DNA from: Xylaria sp. FL1777
Lineage: Eukaryota; Ascomycota; Sordariomycetes; Xylariales; Xylariaceae
Length of the DNA stretch: 64,000 bases
Reading direction: 5' to 3'
Assembly (NCBI GenBank): GCA_022578965.1
Contig: MU400640.1
Span: 1 to 64,000, forward strand
Under the pieces are notes generated by a model, which did not search any database, was not told where the DNA came from, and saw only the letters and a list, made by a program, of their open reading frames with translations. The position numbers were made by a program, and so were the translations under genes. Positions 1 through 13,870 of the stretch are shown here, piece by piece. Position 1 is the stretch's first letter. Every line of letters begins with the position of its first letter.

Positions 1-817
1 AATTAAATAAAATAAAATAAACTTTTTTAAATATAATAATTTAAATAAAAAATAAATAACATAAATTAATAAATAATTAGTTATTTTATTTATATAAACT
101 AAAATTAGCATTAAGTAAAAAAAAAGCTATTTTTTTTTAAAAGAAATAATAGTATATTATTATAACTATATAAATAAGCTAAATATATTTAAACTAATAA
201 TTATAAAACAGTTAATTAAATTTTACATAATATTTTTATAATTTATACTAAGATTTTAAATACTGTTTTTAAAGTTAAAATTATTATATATAAATATAAT
301 ACTTAAGTTATAAATAATATGCTTTAAATTAAGCTATATATTTATTAATTTAAATATTAAAACATTAGTTAATTAATTATTATATATATAACTTTGTTTA
401 GTTATTTTATTTAATTGTTTTAAAATAAACTTATAGTTAATATATATTTTAAATTAAGCAAAAATATTAATTATTTAAGTTTATGTTTTATTACTATAAA
501 AATAAATACTAATAAATTATTATAAAAAATTATTAATTAAAAATATATATATATTTAATAATAAAACTATAATTATATATGCTTTAATAATATAAAAAAA
601 CAATATATTAGCTTTAGTTATATTATAAAATTTATGCTTAGTTTATTAATTTATAAAAATACTTAAAAAAAAGGCAGCAAAACGTAAAAATATGTTTTAA
701 ATTTAAAACTAAAAAAAACAAAATAACCTTTTAATTTATTATATATTATAAATATTTTTAACTTAATAAAGCTTTTTATTAAAAGTTTTAAATGCTTTAA
801 AATTAAATTTAGTAAAG

Positions 818-1103
818 TGTTAAATGGGCTTTATATGATTGTATGTTTAATATATATGTGCTAAAACAAAGTATAATAATCTTTGTATTATAAGCTGTTT
901 ATATTCTGTATGTTTAAAAAAAAGAAAGTTTATATAAAACAAAGGTTTTTCTTTATATGTAAGAATTTTGTTAGCGTACAAGCTAAGCTAACACTAAAAT
1001 TACCTTAGTTCATATAATAACTTTTGTACAAAGTGGTTTTTATGCGAAACTTATTATATATATTATACATAAGAGTTATAACTAATAACTAGTTATTTTA
1101 ATA
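818..1103. repeat. Left LTR of the 7.4-kb element
   Basis: This 286-bp repeat begins TGTTAAATGG and ends TTTTAATA, where the final CA has become TA. It matches 7906-8191 along its whole length without indels that change its size, and the differences read by eye are transitions. Confidence 0.88.
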
Positions 1104-4100
1104 CTAGCTACTTTTTTTTTAGTTGTAATTTTTTTTGTATAATGCTATTTAAAAGAAATAAAAAACAATAGTTTTGTAAAAAGTTAAACACTTAATACTT
1201 TAGTTCTTGCAATAAAAAGGTTGCTTATATGTTTGCTTTTTTTAAACTTTATAATTATATAAAGCTTAAGGTTAAAAGTAGTTGCTTTTTAAGTAAAGTA
1301 TTTAAACTTTTGTACGGTTTAATTATTGCTAATATAATTAAGGTCCTTTGTTTTTATTATTATATAGCTAGCTAACGTTAGCTAATAATATAAAGTAAAG
1401 TATTAGTAGTAAGCAATTTATACTAAGGTTAGTTAAGGGTTTTTTTTTTGTATAATAGTAAGTTTAATAATGTATTAAAGTATAAAAGCTAGGCTTTATT
1501 TATAAAAAAAGCCTGAATTCTATAATGCTTTTTGTTTTCTTTATATTTTTAGACTTTTTACTTTATATAGCTGCTTATTTTACTTTTGGTTATTTTATAT
1601 AGTTATATATATATTTATAACAGTTTTATACTTAGTTATTTTTACATATATACTTTTATATATACATATATATATTTATATAATAGCTGCTTTATTATAG
1701 TATAATATTAATAGTTGTTAGCTTTATATTATAAGCTAAAACAGTAGTTATAACGTTATATAATTACTAACTAGTAATTTTAGCAATTAATTGTTCTTTT
1801 AGTTGCTATATATAAATATATATATTTGTTTTTTTTTTATATAGCTAATTATTTAAATAGTTTGCTAATAATTGTTTGTTATATAAAAAGTAATAAGTTT
1901 TAAGTTGCATTAATACTTTCGGTTAATATTAAGGTTTAAATTTTACATAGTGCTTTAGTTGCTTTTATTATAGCTTAAATAATTTATTATAAAAGTTATT
2001 TTTATGCAATACTTATTTAGTTATATAGCACTATAATTGTTTTATATAGTTAAAATGCTTATATAAACTATAAAAGCTTTTTTTTTTAAGGTTACTAACA
2101 AGTAGTAAAATTTTAAAGTAATGCATATACTACATACGTTTAGCAATTATATAATGCTTGTTATAATTACTATACTTAAATAAATAAAAAAAGATTAAGT
2201 GTTATATAGTAGTTTAGTAAAAAAAGTAAAAGAAAATATTAAGCATTTATATATAGCTTAAAAGATAGTTATATAAAAGAAAATATAAAATTTGCAATGT
2301 TTTATAGTTTTTGGTGTTTTTTTTAAAGTTAAATATATTTGTTTATTGCTTTTTTATTTATTATATAATTATTATAACGATTTCCGTACAAAAGTATTCT
2401 TTTAACTCTTTTTTTTCAATTTGTTCGTACAAAGGTTATTTTTATTTTCTTTTTACGAATGTTTTTATTTATATAGTTAGCTAGTTTATAAATACTAGGG
2501 TTTTTAACGCTTAGTTTAGTGTTTTTTTTATAAATGCATTAGCTAAATTATCTTTGCTATTAATTTATTATACTTTAAAGATTTCTTTTCTTTTATATAA
2601 CTTTTTAAGTAATATAATATTAATTATAAAGCGTTTTTTTTAAGTAGTTTTTAGCTTTACTAAATAGTTATATAACAATTTTAAGTTTAAACATAATATA
2701 GCAAAAATTAAAAGTAATTTTAATATAGCTATAATCTTTTAAAGCGTTATATAAAAAGCTATAATATTATTAAAGCTATTTATTATACTATATAATTTGT
2801 TAGCTAGCATACTTTACGTTATTTGTTTATATTTGCTAAAGTTTTAATATATAATATTTCTTTTAATTTTAAAAGCTAGGTTTTTTTTTATATAGTGCTT
2901 TATTGCAAATATAATAATAAATCTTAATTATAAAGTTATATTAGTATTATTTGCAAATAAACTGTTTATAAAAATAAACAGTTTTATATAGCTTAAATTT
3001 AAAGGTATAAATATTAATTCATAGTTATAGTTATTTATTTGCTATTTGATTTTATAGTTTAAATTTTTAACATTTATTAATGTTAAGTTAGTTATTTAAG
3101 CAGTAGCTACAAAGTTATATATAGCTTTTAGTTAACAAATATTACTTATATAAGCACTACATACGCGTTAAAAAACATATTACTATGCGGCATTTTTTAT
3201 ACAAAGGTTAATTAAGGCTAGCTAGTTAACTTAGCTCTTTTATATAAGCGTTATATTCTCTTCGTACAAAAAAATAACTTAGCTACTATTAAATTTAATA
3301 AGATGATTTTATTATAAAGTTTTTTTTAGCTTTGCATAAAACTTTGCTTTATATAACTTATGTTTTTTTTTTGCTAAAAATTTAAGTATAGCAAAGCTAA
3401 ACGTATTATTTATTTATAAACTTATAATACTAAATTTATATAAAAGTTCTAATATAAATAATAAACATAAGTTATATATAAAAACTATTATATTAAGTTT
3501 TTTATAATAATATTAGTAGTAAGTTTTAAATTAATATAGCTTTAATTTAGCTAAGCTATATAATAGTTATATAATTTATATAATAGTTTCTTTAAAATAT
3601 TTTAAAACAAGTTTTAAAGGTAATTATGCAAGGATCTTTTATGTAAGCTTGTTTTTTAATTATATATACGCTTATATAATATTTTAAAGTTTGCTTAAAG
3701 CGTTAAAATCCTAAATTAGCAAAAGGCCTAAACTTAGCAATAGCTATTAGCTTATTTGCTAAATTATTAGCAATTAAGTTAATATAGTCTTTTTTTTTAT
3801 ATTGTTATAACTTTGTATAACTAATTTAAACTTTTTATATAGCTTAATTGTTTTTTTTTTAATTTTTTATACGAAGCAAAACTTAAAAATCTAAGTATTA
3901 CTATGTTTATATAAGTTATATTTTACAAACTAAAAAACACTTTATATAACAAAGTTATTAATTTTTATAGCGTTTAATTTTTTAAACAAAGCGTTAAAAG
4001 TACTAATAATGCTATTTTTGCGTAACTTTATTACTAAAGCGTAATTTTGTTTCTTTTTTAAAGTTAAAAACAAATTGCTAATATTTTATATAAACGCTAT

Positions 4101-7100
4101 AAAAAAGTTCTTAGCTTTTTTAAGTTTTTTATGTTTTTTTTGTATAATTAGTTTTAAAGCTAGCTTAGCAATAGTTATATTTTTTTTTTATTATTTGCTA
4201 AAGTAAGTTTAATTATATAGTAATATAGCTTAACTTATGTTTATTTAAAGCAAATTAAGCTATTTATAAAATTAATAATTATATAAAGTTCTTTAATTAA
4301 TTATATTTTGTATGGTTTTTTTTAGCTTTATTTTTTATGCTATATAAAGACTTTATTACATAAAAATAAAAATAATACTTTATATAAAACTAGCTTATTA
4401 CGTTTATAAATTGCATAGCTAACTTTAATTTTTGCTTGTTTTTTACGAAGCATTTTTATAGCTTTTTTAACTGCTTTAGCTTTTTATATAATATTTAGCA
4501 AAAAAGAAAAGTTTTAATTAACCTTTAAATATGCTTTAAATATAAAAAGCATTAAAACTAAGTTATTAAGCTTTATAATATTATTTAAAGCTTTAATTGC
4601 TATTTATAAAATTAACTTATTTTTTATATAATAACTTAGTTTAGTTTTTAGTATGTTATATATATAACAAAAAAGTTTATATGTTTTTTTTATTTTGCTA
4701 ATAGTTTAATAAGCTTTAATAGGCATTTTTTAGCACTTTATATTTATAATTTTAGTTTAGTTCTAAAATTTTTCGAACAAAAAGTTCATATTAAAGTTAT
4801 ATATAATATAGTTTAAAAGTTTTTAATATATATTAATTTAGTACTTATATAAAGCTTTTTAAGCATTTTATATAAACATAAATTTTAAAAATATAGCTGC
4901 TTAAAATAATATAGCTATATTAATTATATGTAAAACTTACTTGTTGTTTATTTATATAGCATTAATTATAACTTTATAATTAAAGTTGTAGTTATTTTTA
5001 ACTATAAACTTAAAATAATAAAGTGCTTAATTATATAACTAATAATAATAGTAAAACTTCTAGATTTTTTTTAAAATAAAGCAATTAATATTATAGCTTA
5101 TATAATTAAGCATATTATATAGTTTTTTTGTATAAAAATGTCTAAAGCGTTTATAAAGTCTTTAAAGTTTTGTTTTTATAAAATATAAACTTACTTTATA
5201 CGAGCTAATATTAAAAAACGGGTATTTTTATTTTTGTATAACAAGAATAGTCTTTTTGTTTTATTATATAATAATGTTCTTTGTATTATTAAAGTATGTT
5301 TTTAAGCAGTTAACGTTTTTTAATAAAAATAAAAAAGAAATAAAAATATTTAAAATATAATATATAGTTATACTAAAAGCATTTTTTATTTATATAGTGC
5401 TTATAGCACTTATAGTATTATTTTTATTAAAACATATATAAGTATTACTTAAGGTTTAATTAACTTTTATACGGAAATATATTTAAAGGTATGCTTTTAA
5501 TTGGGCTTTTTTTATTGTTAAATAATTAAAAGCGCTAATATTTTAAAGTTTACTTTAGTAATTTATACAACAATAATTGCTTAATATAAACTAATTATAT
5601 AGCACTATTGTTTTATAGTTTTAAATATTTTCTTTTGTTATATAATAAAAAAATGCGCTGTTTATTAAATACTAAGTAGTTTAATTACTAAATTCTTTAT
5701 TAATATTTTTAGTACTATTATTTAACTTTAAATATTTTTTGCATTTTGTTATATATAAAGAGAATTTTTCTAAAGTAAGTTTTTAGTTATAAATTATTTT
5801 GTGCAAATTAAAAAATATGTTTTTTGTACGAGCTTTTTTTTAAAAAGTATAGCGCGTTTACTAGCAGCTTTTTTTTTAGCAAACAAAGCATTTCTTGTTT
5901 ATATAAAAGTTTTAGTTCTTTTAGTTATAGCTTTAAAAGTAGCTTAGCTATTTAATTAGTTAATTTAATAACTTTAGTATAAATTTAAGTTATTAGTTTT
6001 TTGTATAACTATAGTTATATTTTTAGTTTATAAAGTATAACTTATTATTTTTTTATATAAAAGTTTTTATTATACTATTTAATATTATATATAAATATAC
6101 TTATAAGTTAGCAAAGAATTTTTTATATATAAGTTTTTAAAAAATTAACATTATAGTTAACTTTAATACGCTTTAATATATTTATATAATATTTATACTT
6201 AGCTAAATTTTGCTTTAATAATTAGCGCTAAACGTTTATTATACTTTTTTAAGCTTATTAAGCATTAATTTAAGTATTTTATATAAAGCTAAGTTTAGGT
6301 TTTTTTTTTTTATTTATACAAAAAAAACTATAGTTTAGTTAGCTTAATACTAGCTATAGTTTATATTAATATTAAAATAAGTATTTATTATATAATATAT
6401 TTTATTTTAAGTTTTATTTAAACTAATGCAGTTAATAAAAAAGTTTTTTGCATAACTTTTTAAAATATATAAAAATATAGCGTAATATTAGTTTTTTGTA
6501 ATTTTAATACGTTAGCAAGCAGCAATAAATAAACAAGCTTTGTTATATAATAGGTTATATAGCTTGCTTATATAATTTTAGCTTAAGTTTTAGCTTTTTT
6601 AAAAAATAATATATTTATTAAAAGAAATAAATCTGTTTTATATAAACTTTGTTAAAAATAAGTTAAAAAACATACTTTTAATAGCTAAATTTAGTATTAT
6701 ATAAACATATGTTTTTTGCTTTAGTGTTTGTAGTAAATAGTGCTAAACAGGGTATTTATATACTAATTAAAAAATTAGTTCATAATTTGCTTTTATTATA
6801 TAAAGATTAAATAGCTTAAAGAAATTTTAATGTTTAATGCTTAGCTAAATTAATTGCAGTTAATATTTATGTTGTTATATTTAAAATTATACGTTAAAAC
6901 TTAGGTTTTTAAAAAGTAATTTAATATATAAATAGTTTAAAAAGTTTTAACTATTATACAGAAAAATGTTTAGCTATTAATTTAATATTAAAAATATTAC
7001 TAATAGTTAAATAGTTATTATATAATAAATATTTAGTAGTTTTTATAATTTTTTAATTATAAAGTTTTTATAGGTTATTTTTATAAGCTTTTAAATTATA

Positions 7101-7905
7101 GTTGTTTTTAACATAAAATAAATGCTTTTTAATTTAAGGTTTTTAAGCAAAGCGCTTTATACGCTTTAATAAATTTTCTAGAAATAATTTTCTGTTTATT
7201 TTATAAAAGTTTTAGCAAACTTTTCTTAAAAATAGTTCAGTAGTTTATAAAAATATAAATAGTTAGTATAGTAAAATGCTAGCTTAATATTTAGTTTAAT
7301 TTTAGTTATATAGCTAAAATCGATTTTTTAGTTTTATATTTTAAGATTAATTTAAACGTTTATTTATTATGCGCTTATTAAAACGTTTTTAGCTAAATCT
7401 TTATATATAAATATAACTAGCTTTAATTTTAAAAATATTATAAACAGTTATTTATTTTCTTAAAACATAGTAAATTTAGCTAAATTATATAATATATTTA
7501 ATTTTATATCTAAGTTATATAAATTACTGTTTTGCTTTTATATAGCAGTATAGTTAATATATTGCTTAATATTTATATAGTAATATAATTAAAGAAGTAA
7601 TAAAGTTACTTGCTATTTTTTTTATTTCGTTTTTAGTATTAATAAACGGGTTAAAAATCTAGTTTTTGTACGTAAATAAATTAAATCTTCTTTTTTTTTT
7701 TTTCGTATGTGTTTACTTTAGCTAATTAAAGGAAATAAATTAAACAATGTGTTTGTATAGCAAAAAAAAAAACAAACATAATACAAAAAACAAATCTTTT
7801 TTTAATAGGTTAAAATAAAAGTATATTATATAACTCTGTTATTACTTTAGCTAATTTATAGTTTGTTGTAAGTAAGTTAAAAGTGCAAATATAATTATTA
7901 ATTAA

Positions 7906-8191
7906 TATTAAATAAGCTTTGTACGATTATACGTTTAATATATATGTGCTAAAACAAAGTATAATAATCTTTATATTATTAGCTATTTATATTTTATATG
8001 TTTAAGAAAAAAAAGGTTTATATAAAGCAAAGGTTTTTCTTTATATATAAGAACTTTGCTAGTATACAAGCTAAGCTAACACTAAAATTACCTTAGTTTA
8101 TATAATAACTTTTGCATAGAGTGGTTTTTATGCAAAACTTATTATATGTATTATACATAAAAGTTATAACTAATAACTAGTTATTTTAACA
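7906..8191. repeat. Right LTR of the 7.4-kb element
   Basis: This is the 286-bp partner of 818-1103. It begins TATTAAATAA (TG changed to TA) and ends with the intact TTTTAACA, followed directly by the TAAAG duplication at 8192-8196. Confidence 0.88.
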
Positions 8192-8808
8192 TAAAGTTTT
8201 ATTTAAATAAAATAAAAAGCTTGTTTTAAAATATAAAAATATTAGTAATATTATAACTTATATTATTTTTTTTAAATTTTATTTAAATATTAGCTTTTTA
8301 AAAACGTTATTAAACTTTAAAGTTTTTTAATATATTAATTATTTTATATATTTGTAGCTTTAACTAGTTATTAATTATAATTTATAATAAAAGCTATTTT
8401 TTTAAAAACTAATAAAAATTATAGCTTTAATTATAATTATAATGCTAGTACTTTTATATATTTATTATAACTTATTACTAATATACAAAATTAGATTTTT
8501 TATTTAAATTATTACTTTTATAATTAAAATTATTTTTAAAGTTAAAAGCAATAAAAGTAATATTAAAAAAGTTAATTAATTTAAATATAAGAAATAATAT
8601 AAATATTAATATAATAAACTATATAAGCAAGCAAAATAATTATAAAAAAAACAATAATAAAAAAAACAATATTTTAGTTAAAAAATCTATAATATATAAT
8701 ATAATAAAAACTAAAAGTTAAAAAAATACAAAAAAAATATAACTATATATAAAATATAATAATTAATTAATTAAGTATAACTTTAAACAAATTTAAAGTT
8801 ATTACGTA

Positions 8809-9092
8809 TGTCACAACAGCGCACCATGCATATGTCATATAGCATTAACTTAGCAATACACTTTAATTATAAGGTGAAAAAGTAAAGGGAACATGGCTAG
8901 CTAGGCTGCCATGGTCAAGACCTTTTATCTTCACCTATGGTAGAGTATAGGTGGGGTCCATAGGTCATAAGTCATATAACTGGGCCACTCACACCACTAA
9001 CTGCCATAATACTATAATACAATAACTAATACAATAACCAGACTAATGGCCATACTAATACAATAGCAGTTGTACAGCTAGGAGCCGTAACT
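8809..9092. repeat. LTR copy A, weakly mutated
   Basis: This 284-bp copy still contains GC-containing stretches, for example around 8890-8990 and 9040-9090, unlike the surrounding DNA. About 200 bp of the adjoining internal sequence is similarly preserved. Confidence 0.82.
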
Positions 9093-10603
9093 ATCCTTTT
9101 AAATCTCTTGTTATCTTTGGTTTATATGGGCGAACCCATACAATTGCAAAGAAACAGAAGATTTGCAGAAGTACTACTTGCTATTGCATTAGAAGTCCAA
9201 TCTATTCTCCTATATCCTTTGTTGTAAAGTTCTATATATAGCGTTCTAATTAAGTAGCCCATTAATTTAAACCTTCTATCGCAAAAAATAATCTAGTACT
9301 TCGTTTTATAAGTAATTTGTATAAAAACGAAGGTACTAATAGATTAAGTAAAGTATAAGTAAATAAAGTATAATAATAGATTAACTAGTTAATTAACTAA
9401 CTAGCTAACTACTTAACTAATTAATTAGTTAATTTAGCTCTAGGGTTTAAAACTATAATATTTATAATACTAGCTAATTTATATAGTAATAAAAGTACTA
9501 TAGCTTTAAATAAGTTAATTAATTAAATAAGTAGTATATAGGTTAGTAGTAAATATAAGTCTGTTTATATAGTTAAAAAAAAAATACCAAAAATAACTAG
9601 CAAAATACTCCGTACGTAGTAAGCTGTTTAAAAAAGCATAAATATTTCTAAAACAATAGATTTTTGTATTATGTACGAAGTACTTAAGTTTATAACAAAA
9701 TTTAAAGTATTAATAAGATTTTTATATATAAATAGCTTAGTAAACATATTAGTTTATTGTTTAAAATAGGTTTTTTAGTTTAAAAAGCAGAAATATTTTA
9801 TAACTAATACTAATTTGTATTATATAGTAAGTATTTTAGCTTTAAAAAAACTTAAAAAGTTTATTAAAAAGTTAATAACTTAGCAAAAATGTTTAGTTGT
9901 TAATATATTAAAAATAGAACAGCTAGCAGAAATATTAATTGTTTAGTTTAATTTTAGCTATTATGCTAAAAGTATTATTATATTAAAATTAATATAATTT
10001 ATTAGCGTTTTATATAAATTAATACTTTAAAAAAAATATATAAGTTAGCAATAGCTTTATAAGTATATTTAAAAATATTTAGCTTTATAGAAATATTTAG
10101 CTAGCGTTTTTTATAGTAATATTAGCTTATATAAACATATATATATTAATACGTTAAAAATATATGTTATTTAGGTGCATATTATACTATTATATATAAT
10201 AAAAGCAGAAGCTTTAAATATAAAGCAGAAAAATTAAATAAGTAGCTAATAAAGCTATAATTAGCTAGCATACTGATTTTTTAGCTATTATTAAAGCTAA
10301 AAATATAAAGTGCTATATATAAAAGTATACTATAGTAAAAATAGCTAACAAAGCTATAACTAGCTAGCATGCTAATTTTTTAGCTATTATTAAAGCTAAA
10401 AAAATAGGGTATTAATAAAGCTAACTTAACTAACCGGAATATTAATTTATAAAAGCATTGCTAACAGTAATAAAAGAGTTAACGTAAGCATAGGTACTTT
10501 AAAATGCTAGCTTAAGTGTAGCAATTGCAGGTTTAAACAGCTATAAAAAACTAAAGAGTTATAAAGTTATTATAAAAGTATAAATATCTAAGGACTTTAT
10601 AAT

Positions 10604-10887
10604 TATTACAATAGCGCACTATGCATATATTATGTAGTATTAACTTAGCAATACACTTTAATTATAAAGTAAAAAAGTAAAAAAAACATAGCTAGCTAAG
10701 CTACTATAATTAAGACTTTTTATTTTTACTTATAGTAAGGTATAAGTAAAGTTTATAAGTTATAAATTATATAATTAAGCCACTTATATTACTAACTACT
10801 ATAATACTATAATATAATAACTAATATAATAACTAGACTAATGGCTATACTAATATAATAGCAGTTATATAGCTAAAAGCTATAATT
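10604..10887. repeat. LTR copy B, heavily RIP-mutated
   Basis: This is the central 284-bp copy. Relative to copies A and C it has lost most C and G by transitions, for example the start TGTYACAAC reads TATTACAAT. Its length is unchanged. Confidence 0.82.
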
Positions 10888-12398
10888 ATTCCTTTAAATC
10901 TTTTGTTATTTTTGGTTTATATAAGCAAACCTATATAATTGCAAAAAAACAAAAGATTTATAAAAGTACTACTTGCTATTACATTAAAAGTTTAATTTAT
11001 TTTTTTATATCTTTTGTTATAAGGTCTTATATATAGCGTTCTAATTAAGTAGCTTATTAATTTAAACCTTTTATCGCAAAAAATAGTTTAGTACTTTATT
11101 TTATAGATAATTTATATAAAAACAAAAGTACTAATAAATTAAGTAAAGTATAAGTAAATAAAGTATAATAATAAGTTAATTAGTTAATTAATTAACTAGC
11201 TAACTATTTAACTAATTAATTAGTTAATTTAGCTTTAGGGTTTAAAACTGTAATACTTATAACACTAGCTAATTTATATAGTAATAAAAGTACTATAGCT
11301 TTAAATAAGTTAGTTAGTTAAATAAGTAGTATATAAGTTAATAATAAATATAAGTTTGTTTATATAGTTAAAAAAAGAATACTAAAAATAACTAGCAAAA
11401 TACTTTATACGTAGCAAGCTATTTAAAAAAACATAAGTACTTTTAAAACAGTAGATTTTTATACTACGTATAAAGTATTTAAGTTTATAACAAAATTCAA
11501 AATATTAGTAAGATTTTTATATATAAACAGCTTAGCAAACATATTAGTTTATTGTTTAAAACAGGTTTTTTAGTTTAAAAAGTAGAAATATTTTATAACT
11601 AATATTAATTTATATTACGTAATAAGTATTTTAACTTTAAAAAAACTTAAAGAGTTTATTAAAAAGTTAATAATTTAGCAAAAATGTTTAGTTATTAGTA
11701 TATTAAAAATAAAACAGCTAGCAAAAATATTAGTTATTTAGTTTAATTTTAGCTATTGTGCTAAAAATATTGTTATATTAAAATTAGTATAATTTACTAA
11801 CGTTTTATATAAATTAGTACTTTAAAAAAAATATATAAGTTAGCAATAGTTTTGTAAGCATATTTAAAAATATTTAGCTTCGCAAAAATGTTTAGCTAGC
11901 GTTTTTTGTAATAACGTTAGCTTATATAAACATATATATATTAACGCATTAAAAATATATGTTATTTAAGTATATATTGTACTGTTATATATAACAAAAG
12001 CAAAAGCTTTAAACATAAAGCGGAAAAATTAGGTAAATAGCTAATAAAGCTATAATTAGCTAGCATGCTAATTTTCTAGCTATTGCTAAAGCTAAAAATA
12101 TAAAGTATTATATACAAAAGTATATTATAGCAAAAGTAGCTAATAAAGCTATAACTAGCTAACATGCTAATTTTTTAGCTATTATTAAAGCTAAAAAAAT
12201 AAGGTGCTAATAGGGCTAACTTAACTAACCGGAGTATTAATTTATAGAAGTATTGCTAACAGTAATAAAAAAGTTAACGCAAGCATAGGTACTTCAAAAT
12301 GTTAGCTTAAGTGCAGCGATCGCAAGTCTAAACAGCTATAGAAAACTAAAGAGTTACGAGGTCATTACAAAAGTGTAAATATTTAAGGACCTTATAAT

Positions 12399-12682
12399 TG
12401 TTACAACGGCGCACCATGCATATGTCATGTAGCATTGATTTGGCAATACACTTTAATTATAAGGTGAAGAAGTAAAGGGAACATGGCTAGCTAGGCTGCC
12501 ATGGTCAAGACCTTTTATCTTCACCCATGGTGGGGTGTGGGTGGGGTCCATAGGTTATAGGTTATATGACTGGGCCACCCACACCACTAACTGCCATAAT
12601 ACTATAATACAATAACCAATACAATAACCAGACCAATGGCCATACTAATACAATAGCAGTCGTACAGCTAAAAGCCATAACT
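12399..12682. repeat. LTR copy C, weakly mutated
   Basis: This is the right-hand 284-bp copy. It keeps G-rich stretches near 12530-12545 and is preceded by about 100 bp of comparatively GC-retaining internal sequence (12290-12398). ACGTA follows at 12683-12687. Confidence 0.82.
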
Positions 12683-12687
12683 ACGTA

Positions 12688-13870
12688 AATAAATTATAGT
12701 TTATTATTTTTTAAATAAAAATGTAAGCAAGAAAATTAATATAGTTGCTTTAAACTAAAATTCCAAGTTTGTGTTAAAAAGAGTAAAAAGGGTTATAATT
12801 AATAAAGAAATAATATAGCTAAAAAAATATAAACACAAGGATTATTTTAGTTTAAAGCACTTAAAATAATTAATTATATAAGCATTTATTAGTTAATATA
12901 TGAGCATTTATTAGTTAATTATATAAGCTATACTAAAACATATAAAAACATTTATTAATTAATTATATAAGCTATAAATAAAGCACTAAAAAGTGCTAAA
13001 ATAATGTTAATTATATAAGCTATAAGCATTTATTAGTTAATTATATAAACATTTATTAATAATTACACGAGTTATATTAAAACATATAAAAGCATATAAA
13101 AAATAGCAAACAAAGCACTAAAAAGTACTAAAATAAAAACTAGTAATTAATTATATAAACATTTACTAGTTAATTAAATGTATAAATAAAGCACTAAAAA
13201 GTGCTAAAATAACTAAGTTTAGTAGTGCATTTAATATTTATTAGTTAATTATATAAACTGCAAATAAAGCACTAAAAAGTGCTAAAACATATAAAAAGTA
13301 ATAATAATTATGCGTTTATTAATTAGTTATATAAACACTTATTAGTTAATTATATAAGCTATAAACTAAAACTAAAAGTGCTAAAATAACTAAGTTTAAT
13401 AGTTAATTATATAAGCTATAAACATTTATTAGTTAATTATATAAGCTATACTAAAAGTACTAAAATTACCTAAGTTTAAACATTTATTAGTTAATTATAT
13501 AAGCGTTTATTAATTAACTACAAAGGTTATAAATTAAGCACTAAAAGTGCTAAAACATATAAAAGCATTAAATATTTACTACATATAAAAAGCAGCAAGC
13601 ATTTATTATTTGCAGTTAATTATATAAGCATTTATAAATAAATATACATAAGTAAGCACTAAAATGCTAATTTAGCTAGTTTAACGATTAATTAAGTATA
13701 AAAGCATTTATTAATATTAATTAATTAAGAACTAAATATATAAGCTATAAGCTAAAGTTAAGTTTAATAAATATAATTAACCTTAAAAGTACTAAAATAA
13801 CTATGTATAAATGTTAATTATATAAGTTAATTATATAAACATTTATTAAACTAAGCTAATATAGTTTATA
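12688..13870. repeat. Degenerate AT-rich minisatellite
   Basis: From about 12850 the sequence consists of recurring blocks of two kinds. One is a segment like TTATATAAGCATTTATTAGT. The other is the palindromic segment GCACTAAAAAGTGCTAAAA. The blocks alternate with irregular spacing, so the array is old and diverged. No coding potential is seen. Confidence 0.7.

Larger units (their letters stand above)
818..8191. mobile_element. RIP-degraded LTR retrotransposon with TSD
   Basis: Two direct repeats of equal length (286 bp, at 818-1103 and 7906-8191) bound a 7.37-kb unit. The right repeat ends TTAACA and the left begins TGTTAA, so the ancestral LTR had the canonical TG...CA ends as a 6-bp inverted repeat; the other copy of each end carries a RIP-type transition (TATTAA, TTAATA). 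The unit is flanked by the same 5 bp, TAAAG, at 813-817 and 8192-8196. The total size fits an autonomous Gypsy or Copia element, but gag-pol is destroyed and no domain can be read. The plus strand of the interior appears richer in T than A, which weakly suggests coding on the minus strand because fungal LTR element genes are often A-rich. Confidence 0.88.
8809..12682. mobile_element. Tandem non-autonomous LTR element (LTR-int-LTR-int-LTR)
   Basis: Three 284-bp repeats (8809-9092, 10604-10887, 12399-12682) separate two internal segments of identical length (1511 bp: 9093-10603 and 10888-12398). The array is flanked by ACGTA at 8804-8808 and 12683-12687, so it behaves as one insertion. The repeat starts TGTYACAAC and ends GTAACT, near-inverted ends; whether the terminal base belongs to the LTR or to a 4-5 bp target duplication is ambiguous. 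The internal segment carries no recognisable coding domain and is far too short for gag-pol, so it resembles a TRIM or LARD-type non-autonomous element. The shared middle LTR is expected from recombination between two copies. The outer parts are clearly less mutated than the centre. Confidence 0.82.

Noticed and set aside
9110..9150. GGGTTCGCCC on the minus strand as a tRNA-type B box (SINE idea)
   Set aside because: No correctly spaced A box is present and the segment is the interior of an LTR element by its symmetrical repeats.
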